Notes: a model not told the origin generated them from the letters alone. Positions 1 to 5,555 are shown, counted from the first letter of the stretch. The stretch: DNA of 5,664 nt from Syntrophales bacterium (GCA_028715865.1 JAQUQY010000104.1:1-5664), one strand, 5' to 3'. Numbers and translations are program-made.

Positions 1-230
1 ACGCCGGCGGTAATTGTGAGAGGTGTCCCCGGCGCCGCCGCGACGGTCCCCGCCGCATAGGCCAGAACGAAAGCCGTCATCCCCGGGTATCCCGTAGTCT
101 GCATCCAGTGCAGGAGCTCCAGCAGATAGCGATCAAGATTGTAAACCCGGGCAATCAGGAACAGACAAAGGACAACCGCCATGAGAATGGCGGGCCGTGT
201 CCAGTGTTTTCTTTGACCGTCCGATATCAT
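1..230 (-). CDS. TVP38/TMEM64-family membrane protein, N-terminal part (truncated by window edge)
   Basis: The first 76 codons of an integral membrane protein are present; the rest lies beyond position 1. After a short polar, basic N-terminus (residues 1-13) comes a hydrophobic helix at about 14-29, then an amphipathic stretch ending HWMQTTGYPG, then a second hydrophobic segment (51-76) ending AAAPGTPLTITAG. A Gly-rich helix running into 'PGTPLTxxxG' is the signature of the SNARE-associated/TVP38/TMEM64 (DedA-superfamily) fold, whose bacterial members are inner-membrane proteins thought to move lipids or small molecules. The ATG at 230 is the first start after an in-frame TAG, but no clear Shine-Dalgarno precedes it. 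It starts 40 bases after the GH15 stop on the same strand, so co-transcription is likely. A TTGACA overlapping the GH15 stop has no good -10 behind it. Family assignment rests on a partial sequence. Confidence 0.72.
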   Translation of the reverse strand, partial: MISDGQRKHWTRPAILMAVVLCLFLIARVYNLDRYLLELLHWMQTTGYPGMTAFVLAYAAGTVAAAPGTPLTITAG

Positions 231-270
231 AATATCGTTTCGGATGTACTCTTTCTAACGCGAGGTCATG

Positions 271-2274
271 TCAAGTAATGTTCTCGTATTTCGAATATTT
301 AGGATGACCGCATTCCGGACAGACATTTAATTTTATATATTTATTGATATATTTCTGAACAACAAAAACAAAGGTCGCATGGCTCCAGGTCAAAGGCGAT
401 ACGGAAATGGGTTCCCCGGTGTGCGGGTGAATCTGCTCAGCGAGAATGCCGCTGGGGAGCGCCCGATCGGCAACCCACAACATGATTTCCAATGCTTTTT
501 CCAAATTTTCAGCCGAATCGGCCTTGGCAATGTAAAATTGCGCCATCCACAACGTGCAGATAATCCAGGGATTGCCCGGAAGACGATCATCGATCTTATG
601 ATAGCTATCTCCCTCGTAACGGGCAAGGCCGCCGATGGCAGTTTTGCACCAGAGGTTTTCGTGGACCTGACGCATGGTTTCCGATACCCGCTCGTCGTCG
701 GGCGGAAAGACGCAAAAGGCGAACAGGCTGTAAAGACTGGCATCGATCGTGTCATCGACTTCTTGAGATTCATCCTTGTTGAAGTTGATCATTCGGGAAA
801 ACCGCTTTTTCTTTTTCAGATAGAGGTGGCGGATCAAGGCGTCCTTGATCTCCGCCGCCGCGGTTTCATAACCACGCCCAATATCAGTCTCCCCGAAGGC
901 ATGGGCGAAGTTTGCCGCCGCCAGGAGTCCTGCATAAACGGAGCAGGCCGTAAACGTCAGGACGCCCCTCCGCTCTTCCCAGAGGTCATAGCTGGGCAGT
1001 GGGAGTTTCGTGATCGGATTCCGGTACCGCAGCATGAAATCCGCACCGTTTTTGACCAGGCGTTTGTACAACGGCTTGATGAACTCGATATCCTTGTAGA
1101 TGCTGAAATGATGCCACAGAGCCCAGATCACCAGGGCCGTCTCATCTTCCTGGATGGGCATCTGCTCCTGACCCGAATGAATCCAGGGATGCCAGGAGCT
1201 TCCAACTGCGCCGGTCGGGGTGTACTTGTGTCGAAAATAGCCTTCGGGGGTAATCACCCGTGAACAGAAATTGAAAAAATCCCGCGTGAGACCGAAATAT
1301 CCGGCGGCATCGAGCGCCATGGCGATCAGGGCGCCGTCCCTGGTCCAGACGTAGCTATACGTGTCCCGATTGAATTGCATGTTGTCGGAATCGTTCGCCG
1401 CCAGTATGCCGCCGCGATTGTCCGTCTGGGTTCGGATGATGAGCAGGCTCTGCCGGTAAAGCCGAGCGATTTTTTCCGGGATCAGATTGTAGTTTAAACC
1501 TTCCTTGTTGACCCACAATTTCCAGTAATCGGCTGTGCGCTTGAAAAGGACCTCCGGTGTTTTGCCCGTGACAATTTGATTGAGTAGACGTACCTCTTCC
1601 CAGGTTACCCCGGCGCAGATCCAATAGAAGAACGTTTCCTTCGCCCCGGGTTCAATCAGAAGCCGCACCCCCGCGACGGAATCCACGGACCCTTGGGCAA
1701 TCGGGTTTCCGTCCAGAACGCCGTCCTCGGCATCCATCCAGGTTCCCTGCATCAATCCCTGCTCCTTGACTCCCATCGCATACTCGCGAACTCCCGTTTC
1801 GCCTTTGGCGTGGATATTGATGAGGAAATAGCGGTCATCCTTGTAATGGAGAATACCTTTGGCATCAGGACGGTACACCGCCGTATCGCCGATTTCAGTG
1901 CCGGAGAGGTGGAAGTCGTGATTGAAAAAAACCCTGACATCCTGCGGCTGATCGGTGAGATTTTCCACGGTCATTCTTTTGAGGTAAATGTTTTCATGAA
2001 AATCGACACAGTCGCTGGCCATGACCCTTATCCCGAGCTTTACATTCTCAAGGGTGACGGCCGTCACCAGGGTGTCTTCGAGATAATGCTGCTGTATCTC
2101 CCATTCCTCAGATACCCAGGAAAAGGAGCCGTCGACCCAGAAGCCTAGACGGAAAGGATGGCCGTTGGTGTGGTTTTCTTTTCCTACACAGGGGAAACAG
2201 AGATCTCGAAGCAGATAATTCCGGTCAAAGGCGACCAAAAGATTGCCGTTTCCTACGGGGATATCTCGGGGCAT
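271..2274 (-). CDS. Glycoside hydrolase family 15 protein (glucoamylase-like)
   Basis: A 667-residue inverting exo-acting alpha-glucosidase of family GH15, which includes glucoamylases, glucodextranases and some trehalases. Residues about 1-245 form the N-terminal beta-sandwich typical of bacterial and archaeal members, and about 265-645 the (alpha/alpha)6 barrel. Seen directly: the substrate-site motif YVWTRDG (308-314); SYDLWEER (428-435), where Glu433 aligns with the general acid of fungal glucoamylase; GILAEQ (609-614), where Glu613 aligns with the general base; and SPLTWSHA (626-633), the usual closing motif. The length is normal for a bacterial enzyme. There is no signal peptide, so it should act in the cytoplasm, probably on glycogen- or maltodextrin-type glucans. 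The exact substrate cannot be read from sequence. A short tail carries CPECG (652-656), a lone CxxC. The ATG at 2274 has TAAGGAG (2286-2280) five bases upstream. A palindrome at 2323-2336 may be an operator. Confidence 0.95.
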   Translation of the reverse strand: MPRDIPVGNGNLLVAFDRNYLLRDLCFPCVGKENHTNGHPFRLGFWVDGSFSWVSEEWEIQQHYLEDTLVTAVTLENVKLGIRVMASDCVDFHENIYLKRMTVENLTDQPQDVRVFFNHDFHLSGTEIGDTAVYRPDAKGILHYKDDRYFLINIHAKGETGVREYAMGVKEQGLMQGTWMDAEDGVLDGNPIAQGSVDSVAGVRLLIEPGAKETFFYWICAGVTWEEVRLLNQIVTGKTPEVLFKRTADYWKLWVNKEGLNYNLIPEKIARLYRQSLLIIRTQTDNRGGILAANDSDNMQFNRDTYSYVWTRDGALIAMALDAAGYFGLTRDFFNFCSRVITPEGYFRHKYTPTGAVGSSWHPWIHSGQEQMPIQEDETALVIWALWHHFSIYKDIEFIKPLYKRLVKNGADFMLRYRNPITKLPLPSYDLWEERRGVLTFTACSVYAGLLAAANFAHAFGETDIGRGYETAAAEIKDALIRHLYLKKKKRFSRMINFNKDESQEVDDTIDASLYSLFAFCVFPPDDERVSETMRQVHENLWCKTAIGGLARYEGDSYHKIDDRLPGNPWIICTLWMAQFYIAKADSAENLEKALEIMLWVADRALPSGILAEQIHPHTGEPISVSPLTWSHATFVFVVQKYINKYIKLNVCPECGHPKYSKYENIT

Positions 2275-2322
2275 AAAATCTCCTTACCCTGTCTTCGCCC
2301 ACGAAACCAACATTTGCCCCAA

Positions 2323-2336
2323 CGCAAACGGTTACG
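2323..2336. promoter_or_regulatory. Candidate LacI/GalR-type operator upstream of the GH15 gene
   Basis: The sequence cgcaaacggttacg is an imperfect palindrome centred on CG with the pattern CG-n-AA-n-CG-n-TT-n-CG. LacI/GalR-family operators typically follow TG-n-AA-n-CG-n-TT-n-CA, so the core AA, CG and TT pairs all match and the outer dinucleotides differ. It lies 49 bases before the GH15 start and overlaps the toxin stop codon (2332-2334), so coding constraint explains part of the sequence. No convincing -35/-10 pair was found beside it. Repression of a glucan hydrolase by a sugar-responsive LacI-type regulator would make sense, but no such regulator is encoded in the window. Confidence 0.3.
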
Positions 2337-2667
2337 CAATAATTTCATTCAGACCTTCTATAATCTGATCCAGTTCTTTCGGAGATGCCTTGCCGATAAC
2401 CGGACCGAGCCTCTCTACAGACAGTGTCCGGATCTGGCTGATCTTGACCCATGATTTTTTAGGTAATATTGATGATTTCAGCTTCAGAGTCAATGGAAAC
2501 CCTGCCTTTGGAGGCTGGCTCGTAATGGCCACGGCAATGACCGTGCCTGAGTGTTCGTTAAATATGTCGTTACTTACAATCAGTACGGGCCGCAAACCTG
2601 CTTGCTCGCGACCCCGCACAGGATTCAAATCCGCCCATCGAATCTCGCCTCTCAATATGCCGGCCAT
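2332..2667 (-). CDS. MazF/PemK-family type II toxin (mRNA endoribonuclease)
   Basis: A 111-residue protein of the usual MazF length. It opens with the family motif RGEIRWADLNPVRGREQ (6-22), followed by GLRPVLIVSND (24-34) and VKISQIRTL (74-82). Arg26 and Thr49 fall where the catalytic Arg25 and Thr48 of Bacillus subtilis MazF lie. MazF toxins cut single-stranded mRNA at short specific sites and arrest translation; the target site of this one cannot be predicted. The start overlaps the antitoxin end by 16 bases, so translation is probably coupled. A GAGGA lies 9-10 bases before the ATG. The frame is intact with all core residues present, so the toxin is likely active. It is followed by the GH15 gene after 57 bases. 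Confidence 0.93.
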   Translation of the reverse strand: MAGILRGEIRWADLNPVRGREQAGLRPVLIVSNDIFNEHSGTVIAVAITSQPPKAGFPLTLKLKSSILPKKSWVKISQIRTLSVERLGPVIGKASPKELDQIIEGLNEIIA

Positions 2668-2894
2668 TGACGTAAATCCTCAGACAACCCTTCTTCCGCC
2701 GTAGCCTGTTCAAATGCTGGATCGAGCTTCGCGCATTCCATCGACAATCGACTGCGCTTCATCCGGGCCAGTTTTTCGCTCACCGCATCCTGAATCGCCT
2801 GGCTCCGATTTTGAAAATACTTTTCCTCCACCAGCCGGTCCAATTCGCCGATATATTCGGCATCCAATGTAATCGCTATCTTTGCTTTTCCCAT
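2652..2894 (-). CDS. Ribbon-helix-helix antitoxin of the MazEF-like module
   Basis: An 80-residue antitoxin encoded directly upstream of the MazF-like toxin. Residues 4-44 form a ribbon-helix-helix (CopG/MetJ-type) DNA-binding domain: a short beta strand KIAITLD, a helix EYIGELDRLVEE, a turn, and a second helix beginning NRSQAIQDAV. The charged C-terminal tail (about 50-80, ending RQWPAY) is the expected toxin-binding segment. Such antitoxins neutralise the toxin and, as dimers or with the toxin, repress their own promoter. The start chosen is the ATG at 2894, because AGGAGGG sits six bases before it and the predicted transcription start is about 23 bases upstream. An in-frame ATG at 2915 would place that ribosome site inside the coding region. 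The antitoxin is RHH-type rather than the AbrB-type MazE of E. coli. Confidence 0.9.
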   Translation of the reverse strand: MGKAKIAITLDAEYIGELDRLVEEKYFQNRSQAIQDAVSEKLARMKRSRLSMECAKLDPAFEQATAEEGLSEDLRQWPAY

Positions 2895-2900
2895 AATCAA

Positions 2901-2907
2901 CCCTCCT
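2901..2907 (-). promoter_or_regulatory. Ribosome binding site that fixes the antitoxin start
   Basis: On the minus strand this reads AGGAGGG, six bases from the ATG at 2894. It is a near-perfect anti-16S match and would lie within codons 3-5 of a protein started at 2915, so it decides in favour of the shorter 80-residue antitoxin. Confidence 0.85.
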
Positions 2908-2923
2908 TCATCCAAGGTATTGC

Positions 2924-2953
2924 ATTATATCATACCCTGAGAAGGGCAATCAA
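2924..2953 (-). promoter_or_regulatory. Sigma-70-type promoter of the toxin-antitoxin operon, with inverted repeat
   Basis: On the minus strand, TTGATT (2953-2948) and a perfect TATAAT (2929-2924) are separated by 18 bases. The expected transcription start near 2917 gives a leader of about 23 bases carrying the AGGAGGG. Between the two hexamers, CCCT-gaga-AGGG (2935-2946) is a short inverted repeat. An RHH antitoxin bound there would block polymerase, giving the autoregulation usual for these modules. The -35 overlaps the stop codon of the decayed frame at 2950-2952. Confidence 0.7.
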
Positions 2954-3234
2954 TTCTTATTCCTATTCTTCTTACGTGACGAATACTGTAGGGAAAGACA
3001 TGGATGCACGCCGATCACCGCCGTCCCTTTCGCCAGTTCGGATTCGAAGAGGTCTTTCGGCACATAGGCGCCGGTGAATACCTCGGTCTTCATCTTCCAG
3101 TGCCGGGCCTCGGTCTTGTCAATCTCAGCGTTGAGCTTCTCCTGCTAGAATTTTTCGAGATTCTCCGGCGCGCGGCCATGGCGGCCGAACTCAACTGACG
3201 GAGGCCTGAAGGCCCGGGATGGTTCGGGTTGCTT
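2950..3234 (-). pseudogene. Decayed coding fragment, possibly small-terminase-like phage protein
   Basis: One minus-strand frame is open between a TAA (3235-3237) and a TGA (2950-2952), except for a single TAG at 3145-3147. The part before the TAG (29 codons) includes PPSVEFGRHGRAPENL. The part after it (64 codons) begins QEKLNAEIDKTEARHWKMKT and includes AYVPKDLFESELAKGTAV. The pattern of a charged coiled coil with repeated 'EIxKTEA', followed by '(Y)VPxDxFExELA', resembles small terminase (Nu1-like) and related phage proteins; this is from memory and unverified. No start codon with a ribosome site was found, the length is below a functional protein, and the end (SSRKKNRNKN) looks like random read-through. 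Most likely a gene remnant, perhaps of a lost prophage. Confidence 0.35.
3175..3218. repeat. Diverged direct repeat, copy A
   Basis: Starts GCCATGGCGG, continues with TCAACTGACGGAG and ends at CCCGGG. The first 29 bases match the copy at 5510-5555 at 24 positions, in the same orientation. On the minus strand both copies encode, in the open frame, a peptide of the form P-x-V-E-x-x-R-H-G-R, and several differences between the copies are synonymous (GTT GAG / GTT GAA; CGC / AGG for the last Arg). This suggests a shared coding or mobile-element origin. The element was not identified. Confidence 0.5.
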
Positions 3235-3237
3235 TTA

Positions 3238-3401
3238 GAGCCCCGTCCCTGTAAACAGTAAGACATCATCGGACGAACAGAAGCGACAGGAGAATGTAAC
3301 AAGAAGAGGACATCGAAGGGGAATTTCTTGTCGCCACGGAGCCGTCATCGGAAATCCCAGCATCCTCGGCGACGGGGAAGAAACATACCTGAACAGCTGC
3401 C
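3238..3401. other. Leader region of the transporter gene
   Basis: These 164 bases contain no supported gene. A weak promoter-like pair, TTGCTT (from 3229) and TAAACA seventeen bases later, precedes a short symmetric CTGTaaACAG, but neither is convincing. A frame ending at the TGA at 3390-3392 has no start codon. No ModE-type operator and no recognisable molybdenum-cofactor riboswitch architecture could be made out by eye. Confidence 0.4.
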
Positions 3402-4532
3402 ATGAACAGATCACGCCACGAAGAAGCCATCAAGGGGGGTATTCGTTTTTCCGCCGGGGAAGTCTCCGGTGCCTTCGGCAACTTCGGGACAATCCTTCCG
3501 ATACTCTTCGGCGCCGGAATAACAGCCGGCATCAACGTCAGTCACGCCTGTATCTTCATGGCCCTCTGGCTGATCATCACAGGACTCTACTTCCGGCTTC
3601 CGATGCCCGTGGAGCCCATGAAGGCCATCGGGGCCGTGGCCATTGCCGGAGGGCTCACGGCGGGCGAGATTGCCGCCTCCGGCATGATCATCGGGTTCCT
3701 TTTTCTTCTTCTCGGCCTCTTCCGAGGAATGGAAGGGTTGAAAAGAATCGTGCCCAAACCTGTGATCCGGGGTATTCAGTTGGGCCTCGCACTTATACTC
3801 GTCAAGAAATCCCTCGTCTTTATCACAGCTGATCCTGTCTTTGCGGGAATCTCCATCGGCATTATCCTGGTATTCCTTGTCCTCTCGACTCGATGGGCGG
3901 TTCCTGATCTTTCGTCACTGCTGGTGGTGGGAATCGGAATTGCCGCCGGAATGGCAATGGGCGGCCTTCATCCCTTTCGGCCCGTTTCCTTTCCCGGTCT
4001 GATAATACCTGCTTCGGCAGACTGGGGTTTTGCCGCCCTCCACCTGGTTCTTCCACAGATGCCACTGACCATAGGAAACGCCATTCTTGCCACTTCGCTC
4101 CTTACGGCAGATCTCTTCCAAAACAGAGAAGTGTCGCCTGACCGTCTTGCGAAAAACACGGGCCTCATGAACCTGGTTTCAGCTCCATTCGGAGGGTTTC
4201 CCATGTGCCACGGCGCGGGAGGACTCGCAGCCCAGCACCGGTTTGGCGCCCGGACCGGGGGAGCGAATATCATTGCGGGACTTATCCTGGTCGCTCTTGC
4301 ATTCGCCTTTTCGCAACCCGAAAGCCTTACGATTATTCCCCTCGGCATATTCGGAGGCCTGCTGGTCTTTGTCGCCCTTGAGCTGGGAAGACACGGAATC
4401 AAGACCGAATCCTATCCCGTGACGATTCTGATGGGAGTTGTCGCCCTTGTCACGAATATCACCGTCGCGTTCGCCTTCGGCATGGCCGCGGTGTATATCC
4501 TGAAGAGGAGAGGAAAGAAACGGGGCCGGTAA
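3402..4532 (+). CDS. MOT1-family molybdate/sulfate transporter
   Basis: A 376-residue polytopic membrane protein of the MOT1 (molybdate transporter, SulP/SLC26-related) family, about ten to twelve hydrophobic segments by eye. Family hallmarks seen: GEVSGAFGNFGTILP (19-33), the first conserved half-motif; MPVEPMKAIGAVA (68-80), matching the plant/algal 'PVQPMK-IAA'; MPLTIGNAILA (220-230) followed by TADLF; and GLMNLVSAPFGGFPMCHGAGGLA (254-276), which carries the strongly conserved P-x-CHGAGG-L-A. The C-terminus is very basic (KRRGKKRGR). Plant members import molybdate with high affinity. Bacterial members are annotated as sulfate or molybdate permeases, and which anion this one carries cannot be told. 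In the first motif Asn27 replaces the Asp common in FGDxGT. The ATG at 3402 is the first start after an in-frame TGA (3390), but lacks a good Shine-Dalgarno; the nearest purine run (GGGGAAGAA) is over 20 bases upstream. It stands alone, divergent from MazEF and convergent with rpiB. Confidence 0.9.
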   Translation: MNRSRHEEAIKGGIRFSAGEVSGAFGNFGTILPILFGAGITAGINVSHACIFMALWLIITGLYFRLPMPVEPMKAIGAVAIAGGLTAGEIAASGMIIGFLFLLLGLFRGMEGLKRIVPKPVIRGIQLGLALILVKKSLVFITADPVFAGISIGIILVFLVLSTRWAVPDLSSLLVVGIGIAAGMAMGGLHPFRPVSFPGLIIPASADWGFAALHLVLPQMPLTIGNAILATSLLTADLFQNREVSPDRLAKNTGLMNLVSAPFGGFPMCHGAGGLAAQHRFGARTGGANIIAGLILVALAFAFSQPESLTIIPLGIFGGLLVFVALELGRHGIKTESYPVTILMGVVALVTNITVAFAFGMAAVYILKRRGKKRGR

Positions 4533-4533
4533 T

Positions 4534-4623
4534 CAAGACCTCTCGTGCGTGCCGCCGCCCATTCCCTGTTATCAAAAACAGCTCCTTCATGAGATGGGAA
4601 ATCAACGCTGGAAGCAGGTCTTG
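4534..4623 (+). repeat. Inverted repeat pair just after the transporter, possible terminator
   Basis: CAAGACCT (4534-4541), directly after the transporter stop, is perfectly complementary to AGGTCTTG (4616-4623), which is followed by TTTT. The 74-base loop is far too long for a standard intrinsic terminator unless it folds internally, so terminator function is doubtful. The pair could equally be the inverted ends of a small lost or non-autonomous insertion. Confidence 0.3.
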
Positions 4624-4797
4624 TTTTCACGATGGCAAATTGCTTCTCCTGACTGAATAGGCACTCCACCTCTGAGTCCCTGAATGCGAGGTGCCCTTGT
4701 GGTGATGATTACCATTTCAAGCTATGACACCTTGAAGATAGGGTTGCAACATCAGAATGACCCCGGGCAGTTCCCCACTTGTGAGTGCCTGTGACCT

Positions 4798-4814
4798 GTC
4801 CAGGATACCCGGAC
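4798..4814. repeat. Short hairpin downstream of rpiB
   Basis: The 17 bases gtccaggatacccggac fold on the minus strand into a 7-bp stem (one G-U pair) with a 3-base loop, 31 bases after the rpiB stop. No T-run follows on either strand, so it does not qualify as an intrinsic terminator, although it could protect the rpiB mRNA 3' end. Confidence 0.3.
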
Positions 4815-4844
4815 CACCTGCGTTCACCCTCTAGTGATTGGGCA

Positions 4845-5288
4845 TCAGCGGTGTATCTTATCTATTTTTTCTATGCGCCGTTGATGTCTCCCGCCTTCAA
4901 AACATGCCTGTAACCACGTATCGACGATCTCTAGCGCCTCTGACTCACTCATCATCCGTTCCCCAAGCGCTATCATATTGGCGTTATTGTGGGCTTTCGC
5001 GAGCCGAGCACTGTCCGGGTTCCAACACACGCCACACCGAATTCCTGGCACCTTATTGGCCACAATCGCCTCGCCATTCCCACTCCCCCCCAATACAATG
5101 CCTCCATCATGGTCTCCAGCCGCCACACTCTGAGCAGCAGGGCGGATAATATCCGGATAGTCAACAGGCTGATCGCTGTCTGATCCAAAATCAGTCACCT
5201 GATATCCCTGTGACCGTAAATGCTGCTTAATCGCCTCTTTATAGCAAAATCCGGCATGATCACTGCCTATCGCAATACGTTTCATCAT
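4845..5288 (-). CDS. rpiB: Ribose-5-phosphate isomerase B, Glu-type (mycobacterial-like)
   Basis: A 147-residue LacAB/RpiB-family sugar-phosphate isomerase that interconverts ribose 5-phosphate and ribulose 5-phosphate in the cytoplasmic pentose phosphate pathway. Seen: IAIGSDHAGF (5-14), with Asp10-His11 of the phosphate/ring-opening site; DYPD (43-46); GGSGNGEAIVANKVPGIR (67-84); AHNNANMIALGERM (99-112), with the conserved His100; and the C-terminal GGRHQRRI (132-139). In E. coli RpiB the loop begins CGTG and its Cys is the base. Here that position is Gly67 and the loop has Glu73, matching Mycobacterium tuberculosis RpiB, where a Glu takes this role. Allose-6-phosphate activity is therefore possible but unproven. 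The start is the first of two tandem ATGs (5288, 5285), with AGGT (5300-5297) eight bases upstream. It looks monocistronic, and no firm promoter was found. Confidence 0.94.
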   Translation of the reverse strand: MMKRIAIGSDHAGFCYKEAIKQHLRSQGYQVTDFGSDSDQPVDYPDIIRPAAQSVAAGDHDGGIVLGGSGNGEAIVANKVPGIRCGVCWNPDSARLAKAHNNANMIALGERMMSESEALEIVDTWLQACFEGGRHQRRIEKIDKIHR

Positions 5289-5389
5289 ATCAATATACCT
5301 ACCTTGTGCGGTTGTGTGATCCTCTTTCCCGGTGTAGAGAGCACGACTACATACATCCTGTCATTACTTTCATTCACTAACGAAATCGA

Positions 5390-5545
5390 TCAATTAGGGT
5401 TGTCTGCTAAGTTAGCCACAAGTCCGTATAGCACCTCTAAATACTTGGCAACGTTCGCCATCAGAATCAATGAATACGGATCGAAAGAAGGACGCATCAT
5501 GATGGACCTGCCATGGCGGTCGGTTTCAACTAACGGAGCCTTCAT
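5390..5545 (-). CDS. Hypothetical 51-residue protein (unassigned small ORF)
   Basis: An open frame from ATG at 5545 to TGA at 5390-5392. It starts MKAPLVETDRHGRSIMMRPS and continues with a fairly hydrophobic, probably helical stretch (YSLILMANVAKYLEVLYGLV, about 25-44), ending ADNPN. I do not recognise the family. In its favour, the peptide P-L-V-E-T-D-R-H-G-R is matched in frame by P-S-V-E-F-G-R-H-G-R in the decayed frame at 2950-3234, with synonymous differences. Against it, there is no clear ribosome site before 5545, and alternative ATGs at 5500 and 5497 are no better. It could be the surviving end of a larger protein or mobile element rather than a working gene. Confidence 0.3.
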   Translation of the reverse strand: MKAPLVETDRHGRSIMMRPSFDPYSLILMANVAKYLEVLYGLVANLADNPN

Positions 5546-5555
5546 AATACCCGGG
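5510..5555. repeat. Diverged direct repeat, copy B
   Basis: Starts GCCATGGCGG, then TCAACTAACGGAG, ending at CCCGGG, in the same orientation and order as copy A 2.3 kb away (24 of the first 29 bases identical, with a 2-base length difference in the second half). The two copies bracket the transporter and rpiB. No target-site duplication was found next to either copy. Confidence 0.5.

Larger units (their letters stand above)
4533..4844. other. Intergenic region between convergent genes, no gene found
   Basis: These 312 bases separate the ends of the transporter and rpiB. All six frames are broken, or open only as short unrecognised stretches. The region holds an 8-bp inverted repeat pair (4534-4541 and 4616-4623), a 6-bp stem CACCTC/GAGGTG (4667-4672 and 4688-4693) and a compact hairpin (4798-4814). 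Two phrases on the minus strand, CCGGGTATCCTG and CCGGGGTCATTCTG, resemble each other and may be internal repeats like those at transposon ends. No transposase is present, so a degraded insertion-sequence end is only a possibility. Confidence 0.4.

Noticed and set aside
379..1263. 294-codon open frame on the plus strand
   Set aside because: It lies wholly inside the GH15 gene on the opposite strand, and its protein has no recognisable domain. It is an antisense shadow.
2895..2915. Longer antitoxin starting at the ATG at 2915
   Set aside because: The extra seven codons contain the AGGAGGG ribosome site for the ATG at 2894, and the predicted transcription start is almost at 2915.
3238..3401. 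Molybdenum-cofactor riboswitch or ModE site upstream of the transporter
   Set aside because: Neither the conserved riboswitch core nor the TATA-rich ModE palindrome could be found by eye. A covariance-model search would be needed to reopen this.
4412..4669. 85-codon minus-strand frame overlapping the transporter end
   Set aside because: GTG start, half of it antisense to the transporter, no family resemblance.
4533..4844. Complete insertion sequence
   Set aside because: There is no transposase frame, and no terminal inverted repeats with target duplication; only suggestive fragments.
5390..5555. Integron attC site suggested by CAACTAAC and GTTAGCC
   Set aside because: The R' (GTTRRRY) and R'' (RYYYAAC) boxes do not match and there is no paired imperfect stem of the expected layout.
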